Assembly: GCA_017979445.1 (NCBI GenBank)
Contig: CM030707.1
Location: forward strand, 18,117,086-18,181,085
Origin: Akebia trifoliata
Lineage: Eukaryota > Streptophyta > Magnoliopsida > Ranunculales > Lardizabalaceae
Direction: 5' to 3'
DNA length: 64,000 nt
In this document: piece after piece, positions 21,501 to 32,465 of the stretch
How positions within the stretch are numbered: the stretch's first letter is position 1
How the letters are laid out: each line of letters starts with the position of its first letter
Program-made: the position numbers and the translations under genes
Notes under the pieces: generated by a model
What the model was told of the DNA's origin: nothing
Seen by the model: only the letters and a program-made list of their open reading frames with translations
Database searches by the model: none

Positions 21501-24500
21501 CTTAGATTATCAAGAGATCTCTCAAAATCTCTCTTTGAATGTATGTCGAAAAAAAAGCCAACATCTTTGTTTGAGGTTAGTAATGTTCTTCCCAAAATTG
21601 CCAACTTGAATATAGACTTTTCTAGGAATTTATTATTTTCTACAGATCAATAGATGTATCCTAGGAACCGTTTTCTTTGAGTCCCTAGGAATATCCTCTA
21701 ATTTTAGCCATGCATGTGATGGAGAGTCTAAAACGTCTATTAGTCAAATGTGTTTTTTCCTTGAATATTGTAATTGGAGAATGATATGCTCAAACAAAGT
21801 TTGGGGTAAATCAGCAAACAGGAGGCTGAATAGAGTGGCATTCCTATAGATACCCATTAATACTTATCTCTAGAAAAGTACTCTATGGATATCTTGTTAC
21901 ATTAAATGGTGGGTCCGAGTCTAGATTGGACCCTTGAGACTCGAGCCTTGTATATCTAGATACAACAACAATACTACCCAATGTAAGTATACAATAAGGC
22001 CTTACAATCCATTATTCTTCAGGGTTTGGTGGTAGTAATATCGGATTCTTGTTTGGAAGAAAGACGATTATGTTTCCTTTAATCATGAAGGATTGTTGGG
22101 TTGATGGAAAAGACTTATTCGTGCTTTCTAGCAGCAGTGATATTTGATACTATTGAGAGAAAAGGATAATTGAATTTTTTAATCATATGAAATGAGGAGC
22201 GTACAAGAAAAGTGTATTAGTAAAAATTGCTTTAGGAGCCTACTATATAGCTAACTATTCGATCGTGTTTGCTAACAAGGATATTGGATTCTTATTGAGA
22301 AAGAGAAGATCGATTTTGGTTTACCATACATGAAGATATGATTGACAGAATGCCTTAAGAAAACATACTTTAGTCATCTATTTTAATCCCTTCCTATTAC
22401 TGAATTATGGCTGAAATTGAAGGATTTTGCTTCCTTTAGATGTGTGTAATGAATTTCGTTGGAAAATAAATGGCCAACAATTCTTTACAACATAAACACA
22501 AAGAAATATATATATATATATATGCATCTCAAATTCTCGATCTTCCTTAATGAACCATCTCTTTTGCATTCAGGCACATAAGAATTATTTGAGTTTCATG
22601 ACATAAAGCAATAAAAAGACTCTTTATGACTCAACAAGGATGAAAATAAGCATAAGCACACGCTTATAAATTTGTAGAATTAGATATAAAATCATTGAGA
22701 ATTTAGTTGAATCCTTCAAATTTCAATGCATAAAACAAACATATGCCGCATTTATTCAAAGACATGAAATTTGATCTAGAGATGAAGAGAAAGATCGATG
22801 TCCTTGTCATCCCCAATGACCGGTGTTGCAGATTTGAATTGCGAAAATTTTAGATTTATTTCAACCTGTTTTTCCATAACTTGAGCATTGCTAGAGGTGC
22901 AATGAGAGTTGGGTACAATACAACTTGTGGACCCTAAAAACAGATTACGATCAATAAAAGGCATTGTAAACATGCCCATCCCTTCATTCATGTCTGTGAA
23001 GAATGAAGGAATTATAGAAAGAGATTAGAATTGATCGAAAGCCATGAAGGAAGGTGATTTGTTTAGCATTTTACCGATATTTTTACTATTGCTTCCCAAG
23101 GCAAGTTTGGAATGGTTATGCACAATTTGACAATTCTTTTTACCCCACTTGCTCTTTCTGTACGCTTTTTGATGTCCCCCAAGGGCTTGATAACTTTTGA
23201 ATATCTTCTTGCAATATTGACATTCATAGTAATGATCTTGTCTCACAATGTAGTTTATTATGATTTTTTCATTGGTAAAAAGAAACTCAATGGAAAATTT
23301 AAAAAAAATGATGAGGAGGGAGAGATAACAAACAAGAGAAAGTACTTCTGATTGTAGTTGGTACTTGCTTTTTATTTTATTTTTCAAGAGGTTAGATCCT
23401 AGTGCTTGGACTAATATTAATGGTTCCATTTATATATTGAAAGAAATCTCAAAGCTCACATATTGAAAAGGTGTGATAAAGATGCATTAACACTTCTAAG
23501 TTCTCACAATTTTGTCTAAGCAATATTGTGATACTACATGAGACCATGAGAGTTTGTTAGTTTCTTGTGCAAGTGTATTATGCTGGATATTAGGTCTTCT
23601 ACAATATATGTATAACACTTTAGAAATATTCATAAAAGTTATGGACATATAGGTAACTATATCAGCGAACATTTATAAATATTAGGAAAGATGATAATAC
23701 AAGATCCTTTGCAAAAAAAGAAAAGACGTAGATGTTGTAACTTTGGATGTCAAAGCAACCTAATTTCTTTGACCAAGATTCAAGAGTATATTTTTTTTTA
23801 TGATGAGAGTTCTTGATGGTTAAAGTGTGAAAGGTGTAGATTTCTCAATCTCCCTTTTCTTTGTATTCTTTCATTTTTTAATCAACTTCAAAATTGAATC
23901 ACTTCCTAATAAACTACTAAGCTAGGATCCTAAGCCTAGATTTACTATCGGATGCTATGGTTGGAAGATGCTTAGCACCAAAGGGTTTTATGTCAATTAA
24001 AACTAGGGTGAAAATAATGGAAAAAAAAATAAAAAAAAATAAATCTTTGGGTGAATTAGTAACCAAAATATGATTTTGAAATATTTTCATACCTAGATAA
24101 ATTTTAGTTTTTATGTAAAAACTTTTGTAGTTTACCTTTATACCCTTTTTGGTGGTATAATGGTAAATTACTACAAATTTTTTTTTTACTGAAAGTAAAA
24201 TTTAGTCGGGTATGTAAATATTTCAAAATCTTGTCTAGTTACTTAATTTGACCAAAACTTTTACTTGATTGCATAAAATACCTATTAACCAATTCATGAG
24301 ACGTTGTCCAAATGATTTGCATCAAACAAAGTTGAATAGAAAATCAAAGGGTGTAGATGCACTGTAAAATGCACTTGGCACTAGTTTGAAGTGTGCACCA
24401 ACTTTGTTTTGTATTTCTACTTGTATGGATGACACCAACTATGTTTTGGTAGGTTGATTCAAAAGTTCATGAGGTTTGGCAAGCCAACAATAGTAGGCAT

Positions 24501-24795
24501 TGATATTGATATTCCAACCAATTTAGCCATATTTCTATTCGCTTTGGTTGTAAAATTTGTTTGAGCTCGATAGGGATTTCAATTCAAGCTAGGAGTAGAT
24601 TAAGGCGGTGTGTCAAGAAGGAAAAAAAGTAGAAGGATTCATTCTAAGGTTGTTTAAATACTCCACTCCTTTTTGCCCATTAGAGAATGATTCATCGATT
24701 ATTCCAAGATGGATTAAGTTTTAAGATCTTTTTTTTCCAATGCGAAGAAGACAACTTCAGGATTTCGATTATTATCAAAATAATAAGAATGCTGA
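21501..24795. repeat. Zinc-finger duplication unit 3
   Basis: Same order of shared words as unit 2 without the copia element: CCCAAAATTGCCAACTTGAA, the GAAAATAAATGGCCAACAAT site (empty copia target), the zinc-finger pseudogene, then GGATGTCAAAGCAACCTAAT and TGGTAGGTTGATTCAAAAG. A (TA)n run lies at 22507-22523. Apart from the pseudogene no gene is present. Confidence 0.7.
22776..23291 (-). pseudogene. C2H2 zinc-finger pseudogene, copy 3 (one stop)
   Basis: The best preserved broken copy. The whole frame is collinear with the intact gene except for one stop at 23025-23027, where the paralogues have Pro-Ser-Gln. It keeps QALGGH and the C-terminal GDDKDIDLSLHL. The second zinc His has become Tyr (GGHQKAYRK), so the finger would lack one ligand, and the start codon position is ATT. 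The ATG at 22991 would give only the EAR tail. Confidence 0.85.
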
Positions 24796-24798
24796 TAA

Positions 24799-25318
24799 TT
24801 TGACGGACTTTTGGTGGATGGACTTGACGCACGTTGACGTGGAAGCACATAACTTATTAAAAAAATAAAAAAGAGAAAAAGAGAGTTTCTCTCTCCTGCC
24901 CATAGTGAAAAAAAAAGAAACTTTCAGATCTGATCACCTTGTGACATTGAAAATCATGATCCGATGAAATGTGTTTGTAGAGGATAAAATTATAGGAACT
25001 TTAAAAAAAAACAGTTATTTTTCTTTGTTGAATTATATTTTTAAATGTGGTTGCTCGGTAGCTATCTGTTTTAAACACCATGGATCAAGTTAGAAAAACA
25101 ATTGTTTTTTTTTTTAATTTGAATATTTTCATGAAATCTAGATGTCTGTGTTGTGAGATTGTCAACGTAATAATCAATGTGGGCCCAACGATCCTTTTTA
25201 AGATTTGAAATCTAAAAAAAAATGTGGGTAGAGAACAGGCAAGAGTGAAACTCTCTTTTATTTTTTTTAATAAGTTATGTACTTTCACGTCAGCGTGTGT
25301 CCACCAAAAGTTCGTCAT
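24799..25318. mobile_element. MITE with about 100-bp inverted termini
   Basis: The left arm has GACGGACTTTTGGTGGA, GTTGACGTGGAAGCACATAA and CTTATTAAAAAAATAAAAAA. The right arm, reverse-complemented, has GACGAACTTTTGGTGGA, GCTGACGTGAAAGTACATAA and CTTATTAAAAAAAATAAAAG. The interior holds dispersed repeat D copy 2. The target duplication is unclear. Confidence 0.75.
24960..25120. repeat. Dispersed repeat D, copy 2
   Basis: Matches copy 1 at 2160 through TAGAGGATAAAATT, the A-run, GGTTGCTCGGTAGCTATC and CATGGATCAAGTTAG. It lies between the inverted arms of the MITE 24799-25318. Confidence 0.55.
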
Positions 25319-25369
25319 ATTATTAGCACTTAAATATTACTAATAATAAAAATTGAGGACTTTAGCAAG

Positions 25370-25665
25370 GTGTTAGGTGATGTTTCAGCAAAGTACCAGA
25401 CTACAAAGCATATTTACATATGGAATGGTGCCAAAGTGTGTGTTCTAATGGATCTAGATAAATCTCAGTTGTCTCAAGTATGGATTGGGTAGGGTGTTAT
25501 GGAACTCTTCCTCATTACCATATGGAATGGTGTTCTAATGGATTTGGATAAATCTTAACTATGGATCGGGCAGGGTGTTATGAATTTCTTACTCATTAGT
25601 ATAAGGGATATTGTAAATTTGGACATATTGAAGATGCATGCAAGACAAAAAGAAAAAGAAAATAT
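25370..25665 (+). pseudogene. LINE ORF1-like remnant, copy 2
   Basis: Paralogue of 19527. It contains the repeated TGGAATGGTG...GTTCTAATGGAT segment and YCKFGHIEDACK, the C-x4-H-x4-C zinc-knuckle half. The frame is broken many times. Confidence 0.55.
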
Positions 25666-26704
25666 TAAAGGAGTGAAAATGGTTTTGAAGAAATCTGAGA
25701 AATTTTAATCCCAATTGTAGAAAAAACAATGGAAAGAATTCGGAATGTATTGGTCTATACAATATCGGTTTTTCATTGATTAAAATATTCCTTCGATGTG
25801 ACATTTAAACCTTGGGTGTATATAGAATTTGATAGTAGGGAGGACTTCCAGGTGGGCCTTCAATCACTAACTTTTATACTAACAAGGTGAAAATATGGCT
25901 TCCAGCCATGGTTCCTTGATGTGAAGATAAAGAAGGTGATAGCATAGAGGTTTGTAATCATCAAGAAGTCCACATGGAATATAAGTTGATATCGAATCAT
26001 AACGTGTTTGTTGATGTAGAAGAATTCCAAATTCTTATTCTGCTAGCACATCAATTTTTGCAAGAATCCAATTGAAATATTGTCAATTGGGTTAATAATA
26101 CTAGTCTAGGACCTAGGATTCTCAACCTTCAAAAATGAAATCAAACGTATGCATTTGTCATCCTCGAGTACAATCCACTATCACAAGTTTTTCTCTTGCT
26201 TGCGATAACTATCTTCTCATCATTTATCAGAATTTTCAATGGAGCTTCATTTTACCATTGAAGAAATTATAGTAACTTTGATGCGATATGAGGTCATTAC
26301 TATGAATGCCAATGGCATAGGATGTTCAAGAGCTTTCAGGCTCTTATAGGACATTGAAAAGCCCATAGAAAGGGCAAGTGGTTTAAAAGAAATCATTAGG
26401 TTGTATCTACCTATTTGCAACCTACCTTGGGAAGTAATAATAACAATATCAATCCATTGCTAAATGAATCGTCTTCCTTCCTGGCCCTAGATCCATCCCA
26501 ACATCCACCCACAATTCCTTCATTTCCTACAAGCTTTAATAAAGGGTGAGTCATGTAAGCAATACCTTGATTTGATTATAATCCTTTTTTAATTTCCAAA
26601 AGTGCTACTCAACCAAATTTACGTTTTGTCTCTAGTAATGCTCAAGTGATGAGTACATTATGCCTTGCCAACATAATATGTTTTTTTATGCCTAGAGAAC
26701 TCCT

Positions 26705-26845
26705 AGAAGAATTGGAGAAAGATAATTGTCAAGTCTCATAATGAAAGCTTGGCAAATATTTATAATAACTAATGTGTGAATGGACATAAATGCCCTTTCA
26801 TAGAAATAAATAGAAAACTCATAATAAATTACATTATTTCCAATA
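26705..26845 (-). repeat. Copia 2, 3' LTR
   Basis: 141 bp. In element orientation it begins TATTGGAAATAAT after the purine tract ATGGGGAG and ends ATTCTTCT. It pairs with 31329-31468. Confidence 0.88.
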
Positions 26846-27500
26846 CTCCCCATCAAGCTGGGGCAAATATATCAACCAAACCCAGCTTGATAAGGTGAGA
26901 ATTAGCGATAGATGGACCAACAGACTTCGTAAGCATGTCGGCAAGCTGATTTGAAGAAGACACAAATACTGTCTGAAGAGGACCAGATCGAACTTTTTTT
27001 CCTGAGAAAGTGGACATCAACCTCTATATGCTTGGTTCTTTCGTGAAGAACAGAGTTAGAAGCAAACATGATAGCAGACTTGTTGCAGAACAATGTGGAG
27101 GAACTAGAGATAGAAAATCTCAGCTCCGTCAATGAAAACTGAAGTCAAATAAACTCACATGTGCCAAGGGCTATAGTTCGATACTCAGCTTCAGCAGAAG
27201 AACGAGAAACCATTCTGTTTCTTATTTTTCCATGAGATTAGGTTACCACCATGGAAAGTGTAGAAATCAGAGGTAGATCTTCGATCTGTAAGAGAACTAG
27301 CATAGTCAGCATCAGTGAAGCATGACAAATGAAGCTGAGTAGTGGACGAGTAAAACAGCCTAGGATTGGGATGTGACTTCAAGTAGCGAAGAATATGATA
27401 AATGGCGTTAAGATGAGAAGTGTGTGGAACATGCATAAATTGACTGACTACACTAACCGCAAATGTTAAATCCGATCTAGTGTTAGATAAATAAGACAAC
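26846..27500 (-). pseudogene. Copia 2 RNase H region
   Basis: Collinear landmarks: MSYLSNTRSDLTFAVSVVSQ, LHLSCFTDADYASS (catalytic Asp), ISWKNKKQ, SSAEAEYRTIALGTCEFI (catalytic Glu), FCNKSAIMFASN and ERTKHIEVDVHFLR. Stops occur after KKQ and after CEFI. The typical copia RNase H is otherwise complete here, unlike in element 1. Confidence 0.9.
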
Positions 27501-28450
27501 GTATGAATTTCTGATAAGAAGGATTAGATAATAGATTACCAGATTTTGCATGTAGGTGATGATTCTGATCCATAAGAGAGAAAGCAGGATGATAACTAAG
27601 CATACTAGTATCCTGAAGAAGATTGAATGTAGATTTGCGTTGAGATAGCAAAATACCACGACGAGAGCGGACCACTTCTATCCTTAAGAAGTATTTGAGA
27701 GGACCTAAGTCCTAACCTCAAAGGCACGACCTAATAACACCTTTACCCTATCAATTCACTAGGTATCATCTCAAGTCAGGATAATATCATCCACATAAAC
27801 CAGAACAATGACGCAATGACCATCCAATCCTTGAGGAACAAAGCAAGTATGATCTGAGTGGCATTTGGAGAACTCCATAAATAAAATAACCTCAAAGAAA
27901 TGCTGAAATCAGGCTTGTGGAGACTGCTTTAGGTCGTACAGAGATTTAAGAAGGCGACATTATTTTCCAAAATACTCCCCCTGAAGGCGAAATCCAGGAA
28001 GGGGTTCATATAGATAATCTCAGTCAGATCACCATTCAAAAAGGCATTCTTTATATCGAGTTGGTGAAGAGGCTATGAGTGACATGCAACTAAAGAGATA
28101 AGAAGGCGAACAGTAGAAAGTTTAGCTACAGAAACAAATGTAGTATCAAAATTCTTTCTTGGAGTCTGCATAAATCCCTTAGCAACTACCAAGTCTTGTA
28201 TCAATCAATAGTGCCATCCGTTAGATACTTGACATTGAAAACTCATTTACAACCAACAGTCTGCTCACCAGAGGGAAAATGAACAACCTCCCAGATATGA
28301 TTCTTCTGCAAAGCATCCATCTCAGTAATCATGACTGCAGCCCACTGATGATCTCGTAAAGCCTCTGAAACAAATCAAGGAACTCTAATAGAAGCAATAG
28401 TGGCAAGGTAGGCATGATAAGGAGTGTCTTTGATAGAAAACAAATTGAGA
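27466..28450 (-). pseudogene. Copia 2 reverse transcriptase
   Basis: N-terminal landmarks WAAVMITEMDALQKNHIWEV and EQTVGCK, then a stop where the family has Trp. The catalytic YVDDII is intact at 27786-27797 (minus strand). Further on, GILLSQRKSTFNLLQD matches the thumb region. Frames are interrupted repeatedly. Confidence 0.88.
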
Positions 28451-28456
28451 ACATTT

Positions 28457-29402
28457 TCAAAATAAGATAAAGAGCATAAGAAGGGTCCTGCAAAGAAGAT
28501 GTGGCAAGAAAGTAGGGAACATTTTCAAAATAGGACGAGAAATAGAATGTATGACATGATGAGAAATAGGATCATAACAACGATACCCTTTTAACATAGA
28601 TGAGTAGCCAAAGAAAACACACTGAATGGCTTTGTCATCTAATTTTGTGCGATGAGGTATGGTCCTGAACAAAGCAAATGCACCCAAAACTCTAGGTGTA
28701 ATCGAAAAGAGGGTGCTATTAAGACGAAGAACATGAAGAGACATCCCCTTAAGGTGTGACTCGGAACACGGTTAAGAAGAAAGCCGCAGTGATGACTGCT
28801 ATGTTCCAATATAACTTATGAACATGCATACCTAGAAGAAGGTAGCGGACAATGTTCGTAAGGTGGGGTTCTTGCGTTCCTCTACCCCATTCTGCTTAGA
28901 GGTGTAGGGACAAGTCAACTGGTGAAGCATACCATGCTTATGAAGGTGAGTGAATCCCATCCGAACTATATTCACCTCCATTACCAAACCAAGAAGCTTT
29001 AACAGTGATGTTGTACTGGGTCTAAATCATTTTAAGAAAGTTAACAAAAATATGAAGCATTTCAGACCCATATCGCATCGAGTAGACCCAAGTACAAGGA
29101 GAATAGTCATCAATAAATGTGACATAATATCGATGACCATTAAAAGCAGTAACAATGGAAGGCCTCTATACATCAGAATGAACTAAATCAAACATAGTGT
29201 TAAACTAATGAATGTGAGGGATATATAAAGTACGAGTATGTTTGGAGTGCTCACATACAAAACACTGAAATTTATGCCCACTACAAGAATTTTTTAAAGC
29301 AGGAAATAAAGAACATAAGTGTTGAAAATTAGCATTTCGTAAGCGAGCATGCCACAAATCTAAGGACTGAGAAGAAGTATGACTCCCAGAAGAGGATAAC
29401 AT
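28457..29402 (-). pseudogene. Copia 2 integrase
   Basis: The zinc-binding part reads LWHARLRNANF then CFVCEHSKH, with the second His lost. The core has YYVTFIDDYSP (first Asp), FGNGGEY where the second catalytic Asp is replaced by Gly, and QNGVEERKN (Glu). The C-terminal KAIQCVFFGYSSMLKGYRCY region is well kept (28457-28744). Frame changes separate these blocks. Confidence 0.9.
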
Positions 29403-29763
29403 AGAGGCTGGAATAGCAATGTGTGGAGATCCAAAAAGTACAATGAGTAGGAAAAAAAGTCATTGAGCAATTTAGAGATTTAGTAAGACTATTCGCAAAC
29501 AACAGATTAAGAGATAGGTGAAGAACATAGAGCACATAGTCGAGAGAAATACTAGATGATAAGGGAATGGTACCCTTGCTGTGAATAGGTGTAAGGGACT
29601 CATCAGCAAGGCGAACTTCTCTATGAGTATCAAGAAAAATAGATGAAGTAAGATGGCTAGACTCACCGGTAATGTGATCAGAGACACCAGAATCAATAAC
29701 CCATGTCAGGGGAGCTAGACCAGACTGGGTAACATGAAATGCAGAAGGTATACCTGCGGCCAT
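29403..29763 (-). pseudogene. Copia 2 aspartic protease
   Basis: LTWVIDSGVSDHITGESSHL carries the catalytic D-S-G triad intact, followed by EVRLADESLTP, the usual protease core. The frame from 29763 stays open for about 144 codons into the pre-integrase region. Confidence 0.85.
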
Positions 29764-30188
29764 AGTCGAAGATGAGCGAGTACGAATCTGATTACGAACA
29801 GAAGTGGCAATCTGGGTCTAAAGCTGCTGTAAATTAATGGTGCCAGGGGAGACAGTGGTGAGAAAAGTGAGGAATCCATTGTGGCAGCACAGGGAGCAGG
29901 ATACCCCAATGAAGGAGTGATAGTACAACTCAACAAATGAGGATAGAGCGGAAAGCATCGGATCTTCACATGGACTGCCCTCCCACAAATACTGCAAATA
30001 AAACTACTTCCTCGACTACGACTACGACTCCCTTGGCCACAATGAATAGTAATAGTACCCAAAAACCATCCAGATTTGCCTCTATTTGCCAAATAGAGTC
30101 TCACGAACCAAGACCAAGACTGATGCGATATCATAACTCTTAATGACAAATGAATAAAAAGAAAATCAATAACCAAATTAACATACAC
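29764..30188 (-). pseudogene. Copia 2 gag remnant with CCHC zinc knuckle
   Basis: The knuckle CSICGRAVHVKIRC has perfect C-x2-C-x4-H-x4-C spacing, preceded by the basic stretch RSRSRGSS. The long N-terminal gag domain expected upstream is missing: leader-type repeats begin within about 100 bp. So this gag has lost most of its coding length. Confidence 0.75.
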
Positions 30189-31316
30189 TTAAAGTGCGAG
30201 AACCCAGACTTGAGACTTTGGCTTGAAGGGAGATATCTTGTCAAAATTACCACAAAGCAGCTCTCTTGTTGCTGTCATGGGGAATAGAAAAGGTATCAAG
30301 TTGTTGTCAAAGTCTTTAACAACCCTAGTTGTCATTGTCGATCACCAACTAGTAGACCACTAAACAACAAACCACCCAGTAGCAGATTGAAGGCCTCCAC
30401 ACAACACTAGTTGTCGCAGGTCACCCAACAACACCTTGCTGGTGTCGTAGGCCACAAATCCACACAGTACTGGTTGCTATCGCAGGTCACCCAACAGCAC
30501 CCTGCATTTGTTGCAGGCCACACAACAGCTATCGTAGGTAGAAAATTGATTGGGCTGCTGTTGAAGGGCTTCACACCAACTTTGTGATATTGCAAACACC
30601 AACACAGCAATCTAATGCTGTTGTAAGCCCTCAAATTAGGCTGAACTGCTGTTGTAGGGCTTCAGGGAACCCTATATTAATGTCGCAAATATTCACACCA
30701 CAATCTATTGTTGTTGTCGGGCTTCACGTAGTCCCCAAAACTTTTTTACTGATGTTGTAAGTCCCAAAACAATGCTGGTTGCTATCGTATGACCCTAAAC
30801 TAGGTTGGTTGTTGTCGTGGATGCTAATACAACAAGCTGTTGCTATCGTGGGTCCAAAAAAAAAACAATAGTTTATTGTTGTTGTGGGTCAATAACACCT
30901 CGTAGGTGATTGCTACTGTTAGGGATGCCAAAGGAAAATTACTAAGGTGCTGTTGCACTTGTCTACACAACACACTGTGGCTGTCGTAGGTCACAGATGG
31001 ACAGAACCCTATCAAATGCCAGCAAGGGTAAGAGAAAGAACCCTATTGAAGGGCACAAAAAATCACAGTGCAGAATTGCAACATGTGAAAAAAAGATAGA
31101 ATCCCTATCGCAACATGCTATCAAAGGAAGATGAGAAAAGAAGAAAAAAAGCCCCCGAAGGGGAAACCTCTTAATGAAGTTCCTACTAGGTTATTAGATC
31201 TCAAGAATCTAGGGTTGTTGATGGAGGGAGGAACAAGAAGAGAAAAGAATGTAGGAGACTTCAAGGTCCCACGAACTAAAAATAGGAACCCAAAGGGGGT
31301 CGATGGGTTTCTCTAG
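30189..31316 (-). repeat. Copia 2 leader with CTGTTGTCG-type repeats
   Basis: About 1.1 kb between primer site and gag. From 30240 to 31010 it holds many imperfect copies of a word such as TTGCTGTCGTAGG(C/T)C on the plus strand, spaced mostly 40-65 bp. No continuous frame crosses it. The layout parallels copia 1 at 16290-16830. Confidence 0.7.
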
Positions 31317-31328
31317 GCTCTGATACCA
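31317..31328 (-). promoter_or_regulatory. Copia 2 primer-binding site
   Basis: Minus-strand TGGTATCAGAGC, exact complement of the initiator Met tRNA 3' end, directly adjoining the LTR. Confidence 0.9.
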
Positions 31329-31468
31329 AGAAGAATTGTAGAAAGATAATTGTCAAGTCTTATAATGAGACTTGACAAATATTTATAATAACTAATGTGT
31401 GAATGGACATAAATGCCCTTACATAGAGATAAAAAGAAAACTCATAATAAACTATATTATTTCCAATA
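31329..31468 (-). repeat. Copia 2, 5' LTR
   Basis: 140 bp, about 93 percent like 26705-26845 by eye. It is followed by CTCCC. Confidence 0.88.
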
Positions 31469-31586
31469 CTCCCAACCTTTGGAAGAACCACTGGTTATAG
31501 ATCCAGGGTTTTCATGATTCAAATCTACGACAATATCACTTATTGGGGATGATGAGAAGGAAAGTGATCTTTCTTTGAATCTCTAG

Positions 31587-32465
31587 ATCAAATTTTGTGT
31601 CTTTGACGAAATGAATGAGATATGTTCATTTTATGCATTGGAATTTGAAGAATTAAACAAAATTCTTCTATGATTTTATTTCTAATTCAGCAAATCTGTA
31701 AGTGTGTGCTTATGCTTATTTTCTTTCATGTAAACTCTCAAAGATACTTGTTATTGCTTCATGTCATGGATCTTTAAACGATTATGTTATGTGTGTGACT
31801 TTAATTTATGTTACACGGATTTGTTTTATGTTATATTTATTTCCTTCAAGATGGTTCATTAAAGATCTTACAAAAAAGGAAAAATAACGGGCTTAGAACC
31901 ATAGCTTAGTTGGTTTAACACATGAAAACAACTTTGATGTCGTGGGTTCAAGTCCAACTTATCTACAAAAAATGGAAAATCAGAAAGAGATTGTCCAATG
32001 GGGTGGATAGAGAATTTGAGATTCATAGATTTTTTTATAGTGCATGGAATTTTTGGCCATTTACTTTCCATGCTTTTGTTCAAGGAAGTATAACAGTGGT
32101 TGGGTTGGAGTTTGGTTGCAAGGGTGTGTTGTGCTTTATTTTAGCAAAGTATAAGAAGTATTTTATATAAGGATATCATGTTTTTTTTTTTTTTGGATGG
32201 GACTTATGAGTAACAGGCACCTATACATCTATCATTTTCTTGTGTATGACGAACAAAAATATAGCTATCCTTTGTTTCAACAGGAATCTGGTATCCTTGT
32301 AGCCAAACAAAACAGGATGATTGGTTGTGTGAGGCTCCTAGAGCATTTTTTATTAACATACCTTTCCCTCCCAAACTTTAGTTTATATAATTAAACAAAA
32401 TACGATGGTTATTTTCTCAACAGGTATTCAATATCCCTGTAACCAAAAGCTACATGATTATTGAT
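31587..32465. repeat. Downstream flank of subfamily b, copy 2
   Basis: Collinear with 49870-50530 and 53720-54110. Words include AATTTGAGATTCATAGATTT, TTTTTGGCCATTTACTTTC and GGAATCTGGTATCCTTGTAG. The open frames inside are not conserved between copies. Confidence 0.55.
31889..31958 (+). repeat. tRNA-like SINE head, copy 1
   Basis: CATAGCTTAGTTGGTTTAA resembles an A box and GTGGGTTCAAGTCC a B box, at tRNA-like spacing. There is no anticodon arm and no 3' acceptor strand complementary to the start, so this is a tRNA-derived retroelement head, not a tRNA gene. Related copies lie at 35553, 50174 and 57019. Confidence 0.55.

Larger units (their letters stand above)
26705..31468 (-). mobile_element. 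Ty1/copia LTR retrotransposon 2 (degenerate)
   Basis: A 4.76-kb element with LTRs of 140-141 bp and a 5-bp target duplication CTCCT/CTCCC (26700-26704, 31469-31473; one mismatch). Minus-strand order: LTR, primer site, repeat-rich leader, gag remnant, protease, integrase, RT, RNase H, purine tract, LTR. The LTRs differ at nine positions plus one indel by my count, so it is probably older than element 1. Most of gag upstream of the zinc knuckle is gone, and all frames have stops. Confidence 0.95.
26239..31586 (+). pseudogene. C2H2 zinc-finger pseudogene, subfamily b, copy 2, split by copia 2
   Basis: The N-terminal part 26239-26704 begins ATGGAGCTTC and has a ruined finger (ECQWHRMFKSFQALIGH then a stop, KAHRK). 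The C-terminal part resumes at 31469-31586 with CAACCTTTGGAAGAACC, matching 20893 onward in the sister copy. Read across the insertion, the target GAGAACTCCCAACC aligns base for base with GAGAACTTCCAACC at 20886-20899 apart from one change, so the copia element bisected an already dead gene. Confidence 0.85.

Noticed and set aside
22991..23429. 134-codon frame upstream of the stop in copy 3 taken as a full gene with an N-terminal extension
   Set aside because: The upstream extension is not conserved in sequence or frame in the intact gene, so the coding part most likely began at the ATG-equivalent position 23291.
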